Positions 51,150 to 61,400 of a stretch of DNA of 64,000 nt are shown here, piece by piece. How positions within the stretch are numbered: position 1 is the stretch's first letter; each line of letters opens with the position of its first letter. This DNA comes from Gilvirhabdus luticola (GTDB lineage Bacteria > Bacteroidota > Bacteroidia > Flavobacteriales > Flavobacteriaceae), in the NCBI RefSeq assembly GCF_032583975.1, contig NZ_JAWHTF010000009.1. One strand, given 5' to 3'. Below the pieces are notes generated by a model. The model saw only the letters and a list, made by a program, of their open reading frames with translations, searched no databases and had not been told where the DNA came from. The translations under genes and the position numbers were made by a program.

Positions 51150-53540
51150 CTAGGCTCCATAAGGAATCCAAATATTTTTTATTTGACTCGCATGACGTAG
51201 AAACTCTTCACCTTCACCTTGCTCTTTATCCATCCAGTCACGATACTTACCATTGTTGCCCCAAGTACGTTTCATATTATCTGCAGACAAATATTCTATA
51301 TCTTTTAAACCGGCTTTATCTCCAAAATACCAAATGGCATCTACATCATCATGTTTTGCTAAAACTTGAGCCAGTTCATCTTTTTTACCTGTAACAATAT
51401 TGACTGTTCCTGCTGGCACATCAGAAGTTTCTAATATTTGATAAAAGTCTGTTGCAGATAATGGAGCCGACTCCGAAGGAATTGCGATAACATTATTACC
51501 CATAGTCATAGCTGGTATAACGGTAGAAATGAAGCCTAACAATGGCGATTCGTTAGGACAAACAATGGCCATAACACCAAGTGATTCTGGCATTGCCAAT
51601 GTAACATTTTGTTTTACCGTATGATGAACCAAACCATCATATTTATCTGCTAAAGCAGCATAGGTATAAATACGCTCTATAGATTCATCAACTTCTTTTA
51701 AAGCCTCTGTTTTACTACAATTGGTCATTTGCACTATTCTATTTGCAAATTCTTCTTTTCTAATCGCTAAATTTTCGGCAATATAATACAATACCTGTGC
51801 CCTTGCATGGCCTGTCATACTTCCCCAAGTGCTGTTAGCATGAGCAGCCTCTACTGCATTTCTAATGTCCTTTCTGTTTCCAGTTGACACTTCACCTATA
51901 TATTCTCCATTTGCACTTTTAATCACCGTGCTATATCCTCCATCAGGTCTTACTTGTTTACCACCAATATACATTTTGGTCGTTCTGTCTATTCCAGTAA
52001 CGTGTTGTCCATTAGTAGAAGGTGCTTTTAAATCTTTTGGTTTTTTGACAACTGGTTTATCTGAAAACTTTTCATGAATACGAGGTTTCATATACTCGTA
52101 CAAGCCTTCCTTGCCTCCTTCTCTACCAAAACCTGATTCTCTGTAACCGCCAAAACCAGCAGCTGCATCAAATACGTTGGTACAGTTAATCCAAGCTACA
52201 CCGGCTTTAATTTGAGGTGCAATATCTAAAGCTAAATTGATGTTTTCTGTCCAAATGCTACTAGCTAAACCATAACGTGTGTTATTTGCTAATTTGACTG
52301 CTTCTTTATGGGTCCTGAAACTCATAGCGACCAATACAGGGCCAAAAATTTCAACTTGTGCAATGGTTGACGATGGACTAACATCTGTAAACATGGTTGG
52401 AGGATAAAAATAACCATCTTGTGGACAAGCCCAAGAAGGCTGCCACAACTTGCTACCTTCATCAACGCCTTGTTGTACAAGTTCTTCGATGGTTTTAAGT
52501 TGAACTGGAGCAACAATGGCACCAATATCGATACTCTTATCCAACGAATTTCCAACACGCAAACTTTCCATGCGTTTACGAATCTTTTTATACAATTTTT
52601 CGGCAATACTTTCTTCAACTAACAATCGTGATCCTGCACAGCACACTTGTCCTTGATTAAACCAAATGGCATCAACTACACCTTCTACAACACTATCTAA
52701 ATCTGCATCTTCAAAAACAATAAAAGGTGATTTTCCACCAAGTTCTAATGATAACTTTTTTCCTGTTCCTGCAGTAGCACGTCTAATAATCTTTCCAACT
52801 TCAGTAGAACCTGTAAAGGCAATCTTGTTCACATCTTTATGATCTACAAGTGTTGCTCCAGTTTTACCATGACCAGTAATAATATTAACAACACCATTAG
52901 GTAAACCGATTTGTTTACAAATATCTGCAAACAGCAATGCTGTTAAAGAAGTGAATTCAGCAGGTTTTAAAACTAAAGTATTACCCATAGCCAATGCTGG
53001 TGCGATTTTCCATGCTAACATGAGCAATGGGAAATTCCAAGGAATAATCTGTCCAATCACTCCTATTTCTTTATACTCTTTTAATTCTGTATCTCGCAAT
53101 TGTGCCCATCCTGCATGATGATAAAAATGTCTTGCGACCAAAGGGATGTCTATATCTCTGGTTTCACGAATGGGTTTACCATTATCCATAGATTCTAGTA
53201 CTGCAAACAAACGTGAATGTTTTTGAATTTGCCTTGCAATGGCATATAGATAACGCGCACGTTGATGGGCTCCAATATTCACCCATTCTGGTAATGCATC
53301 CTTTGCAGCCTTTACAGCCAGATTCACATCTTTTTCATTGGCTTCAGAAATTTCGGCTAGTTTTTCTCTAGTAGATGGATTGATGCTATCAAAATTTTCT
53401 TTCGAGCTAGGAGCTTTCCATTCGCCATTAATAAATAGTTGGAATTTATTCTTATGTGATTTTAAATAGTCTATGGCTACATCTGCACTTTCTGGTGCTG
53501 GTCCATATTCCATTGTTTCAAAAATATCTTTAATTTTCAT
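51150..53540 (-). CDS. Double-domain aldehyde dehydrogenase (ALDH16-like)
   Basis: This 796-residue protein has two aldehyde-dehydrogenase domains. The first is complete: general-base glutamate in LSLELGGKSPF and catalytic Cys300 in NQGQVCCAGSRL, residues about 15-490. The second, from about residue 520 (RTTKMYIGGKQVRPDGG), keeps the N-terminal ALDH fold but lacks the catalytic Cys loop and ends early (IKNIWIPYGA). This matches ALDH16-type architecture. The gene is 11 bases after deoC, so it probably oxidises acetaldehyde released by DeoC to acetate; that is context inference. Confidence 0.9.
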   Translation of the reverse strand: MKIKDIFETMEYGPAPESADVAIDYLKSHKNKFQLFINGEWKAPSSKENFDSINPSTREKLAEISEANEKDVNLAVKAAKDALPEWVNIGAHQRARYLYAIARQIQKHSRLFAVLESMDNGKPIRETRDIDIPLVARHFYHHAGWAQLRDTELKEYKEIGVIGQIIPWNFPLLMLAWKIAPALAMGNTLVLKPAEFTSLTALLFADICKQIGLPNGVVNIITGHGKTGATLVDHKDVNKIAFTGSTEVGKIIRRATAGTGKKLSLELGGKSPFIVFEDADLDSVVEGVVDAIWFNQGQVCCAGSRLLVEESIAEKLYKKIRKRMESLRVGNSLDKSIDIGAIVAPVQLKTIEELVQQGVDEGSKLWQPSWACPQDGYFYPPTMFTDVSPSSTIAQVEIFGPVLVAMSFRTHKEAVKLANNTRYGLASSIWTENINLALDIAPQIKAGVAWINCTNVFDAAAGFGGYRESGFGREGGKEGLYEYMKPRIHEKFSDKPVVKKPKDLKAPSTNGQHVTGIDRTTKMYIGGKQVRPDGGYSTVIKSANGEYIGEVSTGNRKDIRNAVEAAHANSTWGSMTGHARAQVLYYIAENLAIRKEEFANRIVQMTNCSKTEALKEVDESIERIYTYAALADKYDGLVHHTVKQNVTLAMPESLGVMAIVCPNESPLLGFISTVIPAMTMGNNVIAIPSESAPLSATDFYQILETSDVPAGTVNIVTGKKDELAQVLAKHDDVDAIWYFGDKAGLKDIEYLSADNMKRTWGNNGKYRDWMDKEQGEGEEFLRHASQIKNIWIPYGA

Positions 53541-53551
53541 TGTAAAATAAG

Positions 53552-54556
53552 TTATGCCATTGGGTGTCTGTATGATGCTGAATAACGTCCTGTAACATAA
53601 TGTTCAAGCTGACGTTCTATATCTCCGAGTAAACTACTGGCTCCAAATCTGAATAAATCTGGATTGAGCCAATCGTTTCCTAATTCTTCCTTAATTAATA
53701 CCAACCAATTTAAAGCATCCTTGGCTTTACTGATTCCTCCTGCTGGTTTAAATCCAACTTTATCTCCAGTTAACTCGTAATAGTCACGCAAGGCTCTTAT
53801 CATAACCAAACTCACAGGAATTGTAGCATTTACTATTTCTTTACCAGTACTTGTTTTTATAAAATCTGAACCTGCCATCATACTTACCCAACTTGCTTTT
53901 GCGACTTTGGTGTATGTAGGTATTTCTCCAGTAGCAAGAATAGTTTTCATATGTGCTTCACCACATGCTCTTCTACAAGCAGCAACCTCATCGTAAAGGC
54001 CTTTCCAATCAGAATTTAAAACCAATCTCCTACTTACAACAATATCTATTTCTTTGGCTCCTGCCGCTACAGAAAGCTCAATTTGCTTTAGTTTTTCCTT
54101 TAAAGGAATATTACCAGCCGGAAATCCTGTTGACACTGCAGCAATAGGAATATTACTTTTACCTAATGCGCTCACTGCGTCTTTAATTAAATTATGATAC
54201 ACGCAAACTGCACCAACATGTATATTGGCATCTTGCATTCCCATAGCTACCAATAAATCTTTACGGACTGGTGCTTTGGCTTTAGCACAAAGTCTGTAGA
54301 CATTGCTTCTGGTGTCATCTCCTGCTAAAGTTGTTAAATCTATACATGTAATTGCTTTAAGAAGCCATGCCGCTTGCCATTCTTTTTTTATAGAACGACG
54401 ACCACTTAATGTAGCTGCTCGTCTTTCTACTGCACTTCTATTGATATTAATATCCTTAAACAGTGTTGCATCAAAAGGGATGCCGTCATTGCGTTGATGC
54501 ATCATAATGTGATTATTGGATTGTATATGGTTTACTTTTAATTTAGAATTTGCCAT
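53552..54556 (-). CDS. deoC: Deoxyribose-phosphate aldolase
   Basis: This 334-residue class I aldolase cleaves deoxyribose-5-phosphate to acetaldehyde and glyceraldehyde-3-phosphate. The Schiff-base lysine is in SDFIKTSTGKE and the second lysine is in VGFKPAGGISKAKDAL. Other DeoC segments are CIDLTTLAGDD, AAVSTGFPAGNIPLKEK and AKEIDIVVSRR. The protein is longer than the 220-260-residue short type, matching the long bacterial DeoC form. It precedes the ALDH gene by 11 bases and is 55 bases after deoA. Confidence 0.95.
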   Translation of the reverse strand: MANSKLKVNHIQSNNHIMMHQRNDGIPFDATLFKDININRSAVERRAATLSGRRSIKKEWQAAWLLKAITCIDLTTLAGDDTRSNVYRLCAKAKAPVRKDLLVAMGMQDANIHVGAVCVYHNLIKDAVSALGKSNIPIAAVSTGFPAGNIPLKEKLKQIELSVAAGAKEIDIVVSRRLVLNSDWKGLYDEVAACRRACGEAHMKTILATGEIPTYTKVAKASWVSMMAGSDFIKTSTGKEIVNATIPVSLVMIRALRDYYELTGDKVGFKPAGGISKAKDALNWLVLIKEELGNDWLNPDLFRFGASSLLGDIERQLEHYVTGRYSASYRHPMA

Positions 54557-54611
54557 ATTATGTATTTTGTGTTGATCATATAACGGTTAAAAATACAAAT
54601 TTCCGAGAGTA

Positions 54612-55910
54612 CTATGTCAATGTTTTAAGTATTAATGGTTTTGACACAGGTTTGTCCTCACCAATTTTATAAGCTAAATCCATGTACTCCATTGCTTTTA
54701 CAAAGTTAGCTTGATTATTAGAATACAGCATGGCTAGGACTTCACCTTTCTTAACAAAATCTCCAATCTTTTTTTTCAATAGTATACCAGCACCATAATC
54801 AATAGTACTGTTTTTTGTTTCACGTCCTGCACCTAACTTAACAGAAGCTAAACCAATATCCAGAGCATTTAATTCGGTTATGTATCCATCAAACTTACTT
54901 TTATATGACTCCGAATATTTAGCATTAGGTAATAAACCTGGCTTTTCTAACATGTTTATTTCTCCTCCTTGTGATTTTACAAATTCTTTAAATTTTTCAT
55001 ATGCTGCGCCTGACAAAATTTGATCTTTAAGCTTTTTAATTCCTTCTACTCTATTTTTGACAACTTTTCCTAATACCAACATTTCACTTCCCAGTTCTAA
55101 ACAAAGATTTGTTAAATCATCAGGACCATTACCCTGCAATGTATCAATCGCTTCTTTTACTTCCAATGCATTTCCTACTGCATACCCTAAAGGTTGACTC
55201 ATAGCGGTAAAAAATACTGAAACCTTTCTGTTCATTTTTGAACCTATACCAATCATAATTTTGGCTAATTCTTCAGCTTCCTTTGTTGTTTTTATTGATG
55301 CACCATAACCTACTTTAATATCAATAACTATGGCTTCGGCTCCACAAGCTAGTTTTTTACTCATAATACTAGAAGCTATTAGGGATAAGTTTTCAACCGT
55401 ACCAGTTACATCACGTAGTGCATAAAGCTTTTTATCAGCAGGAACTAAACTTTCATTCTGTCCGCAAACAGCGATTCCATGTTCCTTTACTTTATTAATA
55501 AACTCCTTACGAGTCATATCAACAGACAGACCTTTAATCGATTCCAATTTATCTAAAGTTCCACCTGTATGACCAAGTCCTCTACCAGACATTTTTGCCA
55601 CAGGCGCACCAGCTGCTGCAACCAATGGGGCTAGAACCAAGGTAGTCTTATCACCAACACCTCCTGTACTATGCTTATCTACTTTAGTTCCTGGTATTTC
55701 TTTTAAGTCAATAAGTTCTCCTGAACGCATCATGACATCTGTAAGATTGGCTGTTTCTTCCTGATTCAATCCTTTAAAATAGATAGCCATTAAAAATGCT
55801 GAAATCTGGTAATCAGGAATTTCTCCAGAGATAAACCCTTGAATAATGGTTGTATATTCTTCTTTGGACAAAACTTCTCCACTACGTTTTTTTATAATTA
55901 ATTCTACCAT
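54612..55910 (-). CDS. deoA: Thymidine phosphorylase
   Basis: This 432-residue pyrimidine-nucleoside phosphorylase has the signature KHSTGGVGDKTTLVLAPLVA followed by AKMSGRGLGHTGGTLDKLE near residue 100, and the C-terminal PYNP_C region GLASVKLGAGRETKNS and GILLKKKIGDFVKKG. It splits thymidine and deoxyuridine to deoxyribose-1-phosphate. It is the first gene of the leftward deo cluster, 30 bases after an unrelated membrane-protein gene. Confidence 0.96.
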   Translation of the reverse strand: MVELIIKKRSGEVLSKEEYTTIIQGFISGEIPDYQISAFLMAIYFKGLNQEETANLTDVMMRSGELIDLKEIPGTKVDKHSTGGVGDKTTLVLAPLVAAAGAPVAKMSGRGLGHTGGTLDKLESIKGLSVDMTRKEFINKVKEHGIAVCGQNESLVPADKKLYALRDVTGTVENLSLIASSIMSKKLACGAEAIVIDIKVGYGASIKTTKEAEELAKIMIGIGSKMNRKVSVFFTAMSQPLGYAVGNALEVKEAIDTLQGNGPDDLTNLCLELGSEMLVLGKVVKNRVEGIKKLKDQILSGAAYEKFKEFVKSQGGEINMLEKPGLLPNAKYSESYKSKFDGYITELNALDIGLASVKLGAGRETKNSTIDYGAGILLKKKIGDFVKKGEVLAMLYSNNQANFVKAMEYMDLAYKIGEDKPVSKPLILKTLT

Positions 55911-55940
55911 AATATTAAAATATAAATGTATGGAATTTAA

Positions 55941-56612
55941 TTAGTATTTATTTTGATAGATATAATTCATATCTGGTTTTTCGGTAAAGTAATAATGCAC
56001 CCAAATGTATATATGACTAAAAAGCGCAACGAGTATTGCTGCTTTGGATTCATAAAATAATCCAGGTAAATAGAAAGCCAAAAACGCGTATGTGTACATT
56101 CCGTTACGTGTGTATTTGAAGATTCCTTTTTTAACCAATGGAAGTTTTCTTACTTCAACATCAAAATGATCTAATCCTGCCGCCCTTTTGAATCCAAAAT
56201 ACCGCTTTACTGAATAAAAGGCGTAAATTGAAATAACCGATATTATAAAAATCAAAACGGATTTAACATAATTGTTAAGATTGAATGTATATCTGTTTGA
56301 ATTTGCCAAAAAAATTAAAAATACGATTCTGATAGCAAATAGAATAAAAAAATCAATGAGGTATATCTTAAATGCATGTTTTCCTATTATTTTTGTTAAA
56401 CTATTGTAATACAATTCACTACGCCAACATATTAAAACATATACTTGATGTACAATAGGGATAGAAACGGCCCATAAAAACCATGCTTTTGTTTTAACGT
56501 TCCATAAACTTCCAAATAGGATTTCTTTGTCTATTTTTAAAGTAACATAGATGCCTAATAGTAGTAAGGCTAAACTTAAAAAATGCCATAATTGTTTTTC
56601 TAAAAGTTTCAT
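55941..56612 (-). CDS. Membrane protein, possible phospholipid/isoprenylcysteine methyltransferase-like
   Basis: This 223-residue inner-membrane protein has about six hydrophobic helices. The C-terminal part KKGIFKYTRNGMYTYAFLAF, then HIYIWVHYYFTEKPDMNYIY, resembles the end of PEMT/ICMT-like methyltransferases (the Y-x-R-N/H-P-M-Y and E-x-P patterns). The N-terminal helices are not recognisable. It lies 3 bases after the GNAT gene. Function is inferred from partial motif only. Confidence 0.65.
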   Translation of the reverse strand: MKLLEKQLWHFLSLALLLLGIYVTLKIDKEILFGSLWNVKTKAWFLWAVSIPIVHQVYVLICWRSELYYNSLTKIIGKHAFKIYLIDFFILFAIRIVFLIFLANSNRYTFNLNNYVKSVLIFIISVISIYAFYSVKRYFGFKRAAGLDHFDVEVRKLPLVKKGIFKYTRNGMYTYAFLAFYLPGLFYESKAAILVALFSHIYIWVHYYFTEKPDMNYIYQNKY

Positions 56613-56615
56613 GCT

Positions 56616-57149
56616 TTAAAAAATACGTCCGTAATAATTTAAATCCACTACTCTGCCTTTTGTTGTTACATAGTCATTTCTAATTGTTCCTTCAAGTTCG
56701 AAACCATTCTTCAACGCAACCTGAATGCTTCCAACATTTTCACCATTTGCTCTGCATAATAGCTTTTTGAAATGGTGTTTTTCCACAATATAATTTACAA
56801 CAAAACCTAAAGCTTTTGAAATGATTCTTTTGCCCTGATATTCTGAATCTATAAAATATCCTATTTCAGCCTTCGGAACACGCCAATCTATATTTTTAAT
56901 ATCAATTAGTCCTATGTATTTGTCTTTTTCTTTATTTAAAATAATGTAAGGAAAATAAGTCTTATCATTAATTCTTTGTTCTGTCTTTTGAAAGAATTTT
57001 TTAGTATCTGCCAAAGATTTATTTTTTGATAAAATCCCTGCAAAATAATCTTCAAGTCTGTGCTTGTTGTTATCAATAAGTTGAAAAAATAATTCAGCCT
57101 TCTGAAAATCTAAATCTACAATACTAAAATGATCAAAATCTTTATTCAT
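56616..57149 (-). CDS. GNAT family N-acetyltransferase (RimJ/RimL type)
   Basis: This 177-residue enzyme starts MNKDFDHFSIVDLDFQKAEL. The RimJ-type motif KAEIGYFIDSEYQGKRIISK lies near residue 90, and CRANGENVGSIQVALKNGFE plus the end LNYYGRIF are standard for N-terminal or ribosomal-protein-type acetyltransferases. The substrate is unknown. It starts leftward 105 bases from the efflux gene. Confidence 0.92.
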   Translation of the reverse strand: MNKDFDHFSIVDLDFQKAELFFQLIDNNKHRLEDYFAGILSKNKSLADTKKFFQKTEQRINDKTYFPYIILNKEKDKYIGLIDIKNIDWRVPKAEIGYFIDSEYQGKRIISKALGFVVNYIVEKHHFKKLLCRANGENVGSIQVALKNGFELEGTIRNDYVTTKGRVVDLNYYGRIF

Positions 57150-57222
57150 TAATAAATTACTGAAGTTTATAGTATCAAATTTAATAATAATTAGATAGCT
57201 TATTAGTATTCAAAACTTCAAA

Positions 57223-57250
57223 TTTGCTCTGTTAAATTCCCTTACATTTG
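57223..57250 (+). promoter_or_regulatory. TTTG / TACATTTG promoter adjoining efflux gene start
   Basis: TTTG (57223-57226) and TACATTTG (57243-57250) are 16 bases apart. The predicted transcript start is near 57254, at the A of the ATG at 57255, so the mRNA may be leaderless or start codon usage may be downstream. Confidence 0.4.
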
Positions 57251-57254
57251 TTCA

Positions 57255-58460
57255 ATGCAAAACAAAACTTCGTTTGAGTTTGAATTTATAGCGTTAATGG
57301 CATCTCTAATGTCTATTGTAGCGCTTTCTATTGATGCACTATTACCAGCATTACCTAATATTGCTTCAGATTTAGGGCATTCCAATTTACAAGACACGCA
57401 ATTGCTTATCACCATGATATTTTTAGGTCTTGGTTTTGGGCAACTCATTTTTGGGCCTTTGTCAGATAGTTTCGGAAGAAAGCCTATTGTCTATTTTGGT
57501 TTTGCGTTATTTATAATCGCATCTATTATTTGTGTGACAACCAAAGATTTTAATATGATGATTCTTGGTCGCATTCTTCAAGGTGTGGGATTGGCATCTC
57601 CAAGAACATTAAGTATTGCCATCGTTAGAGATTGTTATAGTGGTGATTATATGGCTAAAATACTTTCTATTGTTGTTATGGTCTTTATTTTAGTCCCTGT
57701 AATTGCACCAACATTAGGGCAATTTTTAATCACATACTATAGCTGGGAATCTATTTTTTACGTTAATCTGATATTCGGTTTAATTGTAATGATTTGGTTT
57801 TGGAAACGGCAACCTGAAACGCTTTTAAAGCAGAGACGTATTAGATTTACAGGAAATCTGTTTATCAATGGAACTAAAGAGTTTTTTAGACATAATGATG
57901 CTATTGCATTTACTTTAATTTCTGGATTTATTACTGGCTCTTTTATGGTTTATTTGAGTACATCTCAACAAATCTTTCAAGAACAATACAAACTAGCTGA
58001 TATGTTTCCTTATATTTTTGCAAGTTTGGCTATATCAGTTGGATTGGCAACGTTTTTAAACAGTAGATATGTAGTCAAGTATGGCATGTGGCGTATTGCT
58101 TTTACCGCAGCAATTGCCTATTTTTTAATTTCTATTTTGTATGTCATCCTTTTTTGGTCTGGGAAAAACCCAAGTGTAACAATAGTGCTTACTTTTTTTG
58201 CTTTACAGTTCTTTTCTATTGGGTTTTTATTCGGAAACCTACGTTCTTTAGCTATGCAACCTCTCGGTCATATTGCTGGTATAGGCGCAGCAATTAATGG
58301 CTTTATATCCACGGTTATGGCGGTTCCAATTGCCAATTATATTGGAACTTTTGTAAAAGATTCGGTACTGCCCTTATTTATTGGGTTTTCATTTTTTGGG
58401 TTCTTGTCTATTTTGGTGTTTTTCTTATTAAGAGTAAATAGAGAACCTAGACAGGTTTAA
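57255..58460 (+). CDS. Bcr/CflA-type multidrug efflux MFS transporter
   Basis: This 401-residue inner-membrane protein has 12 hydrophobic helices. The MFS motif A is seen as GFGQLIFGPLSDSFGRKPIV near residue 62, and MSIVALSIDALLPALPNIAS is characteristic of Bcr/CflA drug resistance transporters. Its role is likely export of a drug or small molecule. The ATG at 57255 nearly coincides with a predicted transcript start. It converges on the CcsBA gene. Confidence 0.92.
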   Translation: MQNKTSFEFEFIALMASLMSIVALSIDALLPALPNIASDLGHSNLQDTQLLITMIFLGLGFGQLIFGPLSDSFGRKPIVYFGFALFIIASIICVTTKDFNMMILGRILQGVGLASPRTLSIAIVRDCYSGDYMAKILSIVVMVFILVPVIAPTLGQFLITYYSWESIFYVNLIFGLIVMIWFWKRQPETLLKQRRIRFTGNLFINGTKEFFRHNDAIAFTLISGFITGSFMVYLSTSQQIFQEQYKLADMFPYIFASLAISVGLATFLNSRYVVKYGMWRIAFTAAIAYFLISILYVILFWSGKNPSVTIVLTFFALQFFSIGFLFGNLRSLAMQPLGHIAGIGAAINGFISTVMAVPIANYIGTFVKDSVLPLFIGFSFFGFLSILVFFLLRVNREPRQV

Positions 58461-58475
58461 AAAGAATGTGACAGC

Positions 58476-61400
58476 CTATTTCTGATAAAACTTCAAATAT
58501 TTTCTATACGCAAAGAAGCCTATTAAAGCTACAATTGTAAAAGCTATAGCAATAATTTTAAAACTTGCTATTTGTTGTCCTGACTGATAAGAATGTAATC
58601 CGGATAAATAAAAGTTGACGCCAAAATAAGTAAAAAGTATGCTGGAAAACGCAATGATAGAGGCCAGATTAAAACCAAAACGTCCTCGTAAACCTGGCAC
58701 CAACCTCATGTGAATTACAAAGGCATAAATCATAATACTTATTAGTGCCCAAGTCTCTTTAGGATCCCAACCCCAATAACGTCCCCAACTTTCGTTTGCC
58801 CACATACCTCCAAGAAAGTTACCAATGGTTAACATGACTAAACCAACAGTTAGAGACATTTCATTAATAATTGTAAGTTCCTTAACATTGAGCAACATTT
58901 TCTTTTTATTCTTTTCTGAAGTAAAAATCATAAGTAATAATGTGGTTACACCCAAAATCATACCTAAAGTAAATGGCCCATAACTTCCTACAATAACAGC
59001 AACATGTATCATCAGCCAATAACTGTCTAAAACCGGTTGAAGATTTGCAATAGCTGGATCCATCCAGTTCCAATGCGCTATCATCAACAACATAGACGTA
59101 ACAAATGCTGTTGCAGCGATGGTTAAATCACTTTTGCGGCCAAAAATCAATCCAAAAAGCATCGTCGCCCAAGCTACATAAATCATAGATTCGTAGGCAT
59201 CACTCCAAGGTGCGTGACCAGAAATATACCAACGCACAATGAGGCCTATAGTGTGTAAAGCAAACAATGCCAAAATAGCATATTTGAAAATTGAAATCAA
59301 TAAGTTAACGTACTTACTTCTATCCTTAAAAATTTGGATTATAAGTGCTATAAATAAAAAAGTGCCTGCATATAAATACCAACTAAAAAGTTTTTTAAAA
59401 ATATCATACTTATTATAAAGTACTTCAGCTTTAATCTTATCATCAGACAACATTATCTCACTTCCAAATTGATGTTGCGTTTTTTTAATAGCGTCTAAAA
59501 GTTTTTCTGCATCACTGTAATCTCCTGTTTTTTTCGCATCATTCAACGTAAACAAATACGCTTTAAAGCCACTATTTATAAAGTTAGCGTACAAAGAATC
59601 TTGGATGTTATAATTGCCAGCTCGTTTTTCGATTGAAGATATCCATGTATTGTTTTCATCATCAGGGATTGGGAAAATTTTCAATGTTCTCCCTTCAATA
59701 GCATTGTACAACAAATTAACACGCTGGTCAACTTCCTTAAATTGCATTTGGTAACCGCTGGGCACATTGGTTTTATAAGCATCTTCTAGATAAGGACCAA
59801 GCTTATACGCACCTGTATTCGTAAAAAAGTCTGCCAAAGCCAAATATTTTTTATCTGCATCTACACCTACCAAATGCCTGATAGAGTCTCCTTTTTTTGG
59901 AGTTAAATAAATAATTGGGACATTATACCACAATAACGGGCTTTCCTGAATGGATAAAAACACCTGATTGGCATCAAACCCTTCATAGGTGTCATGTTTA
60001 CTTAATTTACGAAGTAGCTCTGACGCATAAGTATTTACCGGCATCATACGGCCACTTAAATCCTGAATGACCATATGACCAAACTTATCTGCGTGCTCCT
60101 TTGGTGTAATATTAGCCTTTAGAATAGAATCTATTTGGGCTTTTGAGGTTTGATTGTGTAAATGATTTTGATCTTTTTCTTGAGAAAATACATTTAGTCC
60201 AAAACATAAAAGTAAAATTGTAAGAAGTTTAGCCTTTTTTGCTTTTACCTTATTCAGTTGTTTTCTTAAATCTGCTGAACGCGTATTCTTTACAAATAAA
60301 ATAGCCAGTAAACCAAAGTAGAGTAAAAAGTATCCTATATAGGTAATCCAAGTACCGTAAAAATCATGGTTTACTGAAAGTATTGTACCCTTTTCGTCAG
60401 GATCAAAACTGGATTGAAAGAATCTATAACCACGATGATCTAAAATATTATTCATAAAAATACGATAGTTATAATCGCCTTTTTCTTCATCAAAAACAGT
60501 AACATCACTTGAAAAGGCAGAATACCTGTTTTCAGTTCCTGGATAACGTTCGGCTACAAAATCATTCAACTTAATACTAAAAGGCAATTCCATCACTTTA
60601 GAACCATATCTAAACGCAAAATCCAAACCTCCAATGTGTATTTGTTTAAAAGCATTAATTGAGCCCTGTCCTCCTAAAACACCAACATGTTTGGTTTCTC
60701 CATTGGCTGTCACTTTAAGTACAATACCATCTTCGTCATTTTTAAGAATTTGAGATTTTTTTACTATGGCAAATTCTCCTTTTACTATTGGCTTTGGAAA
60801 GACCATTTGCATATTTCCTATGACATATCTTGAACGGAGATGCAATGGTTGTATACTATCTTTAACCAAGATTCCTGTGGCTTGTGTAGCCATAGTCATA
60901 TACTCACCTTCAAACGGAGATTGTATAGTAAGGCTGTCTCCAGCATGCGTAATATTGATAGCGCCATGCGTTGGTTTATTTAGAGCAATTAAGACATTAT
61001 GGATACTCTGTACTTGACCAACTTTAAGAAAATGATTATGTGAGCCTCCACCGCTTGCTTCAACTATCTTTAAGTATTCTTCACCATCTTCGTTTGGCAC
61101 AATATCCTCTTCGGCACCACTAATAAAGTTGTCCAATTCTATGGTTACAGGTTGTCCATTATAATCTGTATTAACTTTAAAATGATTATTTAATCTAGGA
61201 GAAAAATCAACTTCACTTTCAATGGTTCGCCTCTGGTTTTTACCATTCACAACATAATCACCATCAATGTACGTTGTAATATAAGTTTTGATTGACAAAA
61301 ATTTATTTTCAGTAGCGCCTTCACGAATAGACATGATGCCTTCGTAACTTATATATCTTGTTACAAAAGCTCCAATCAGAATTAAAATAAATGCCAAATG

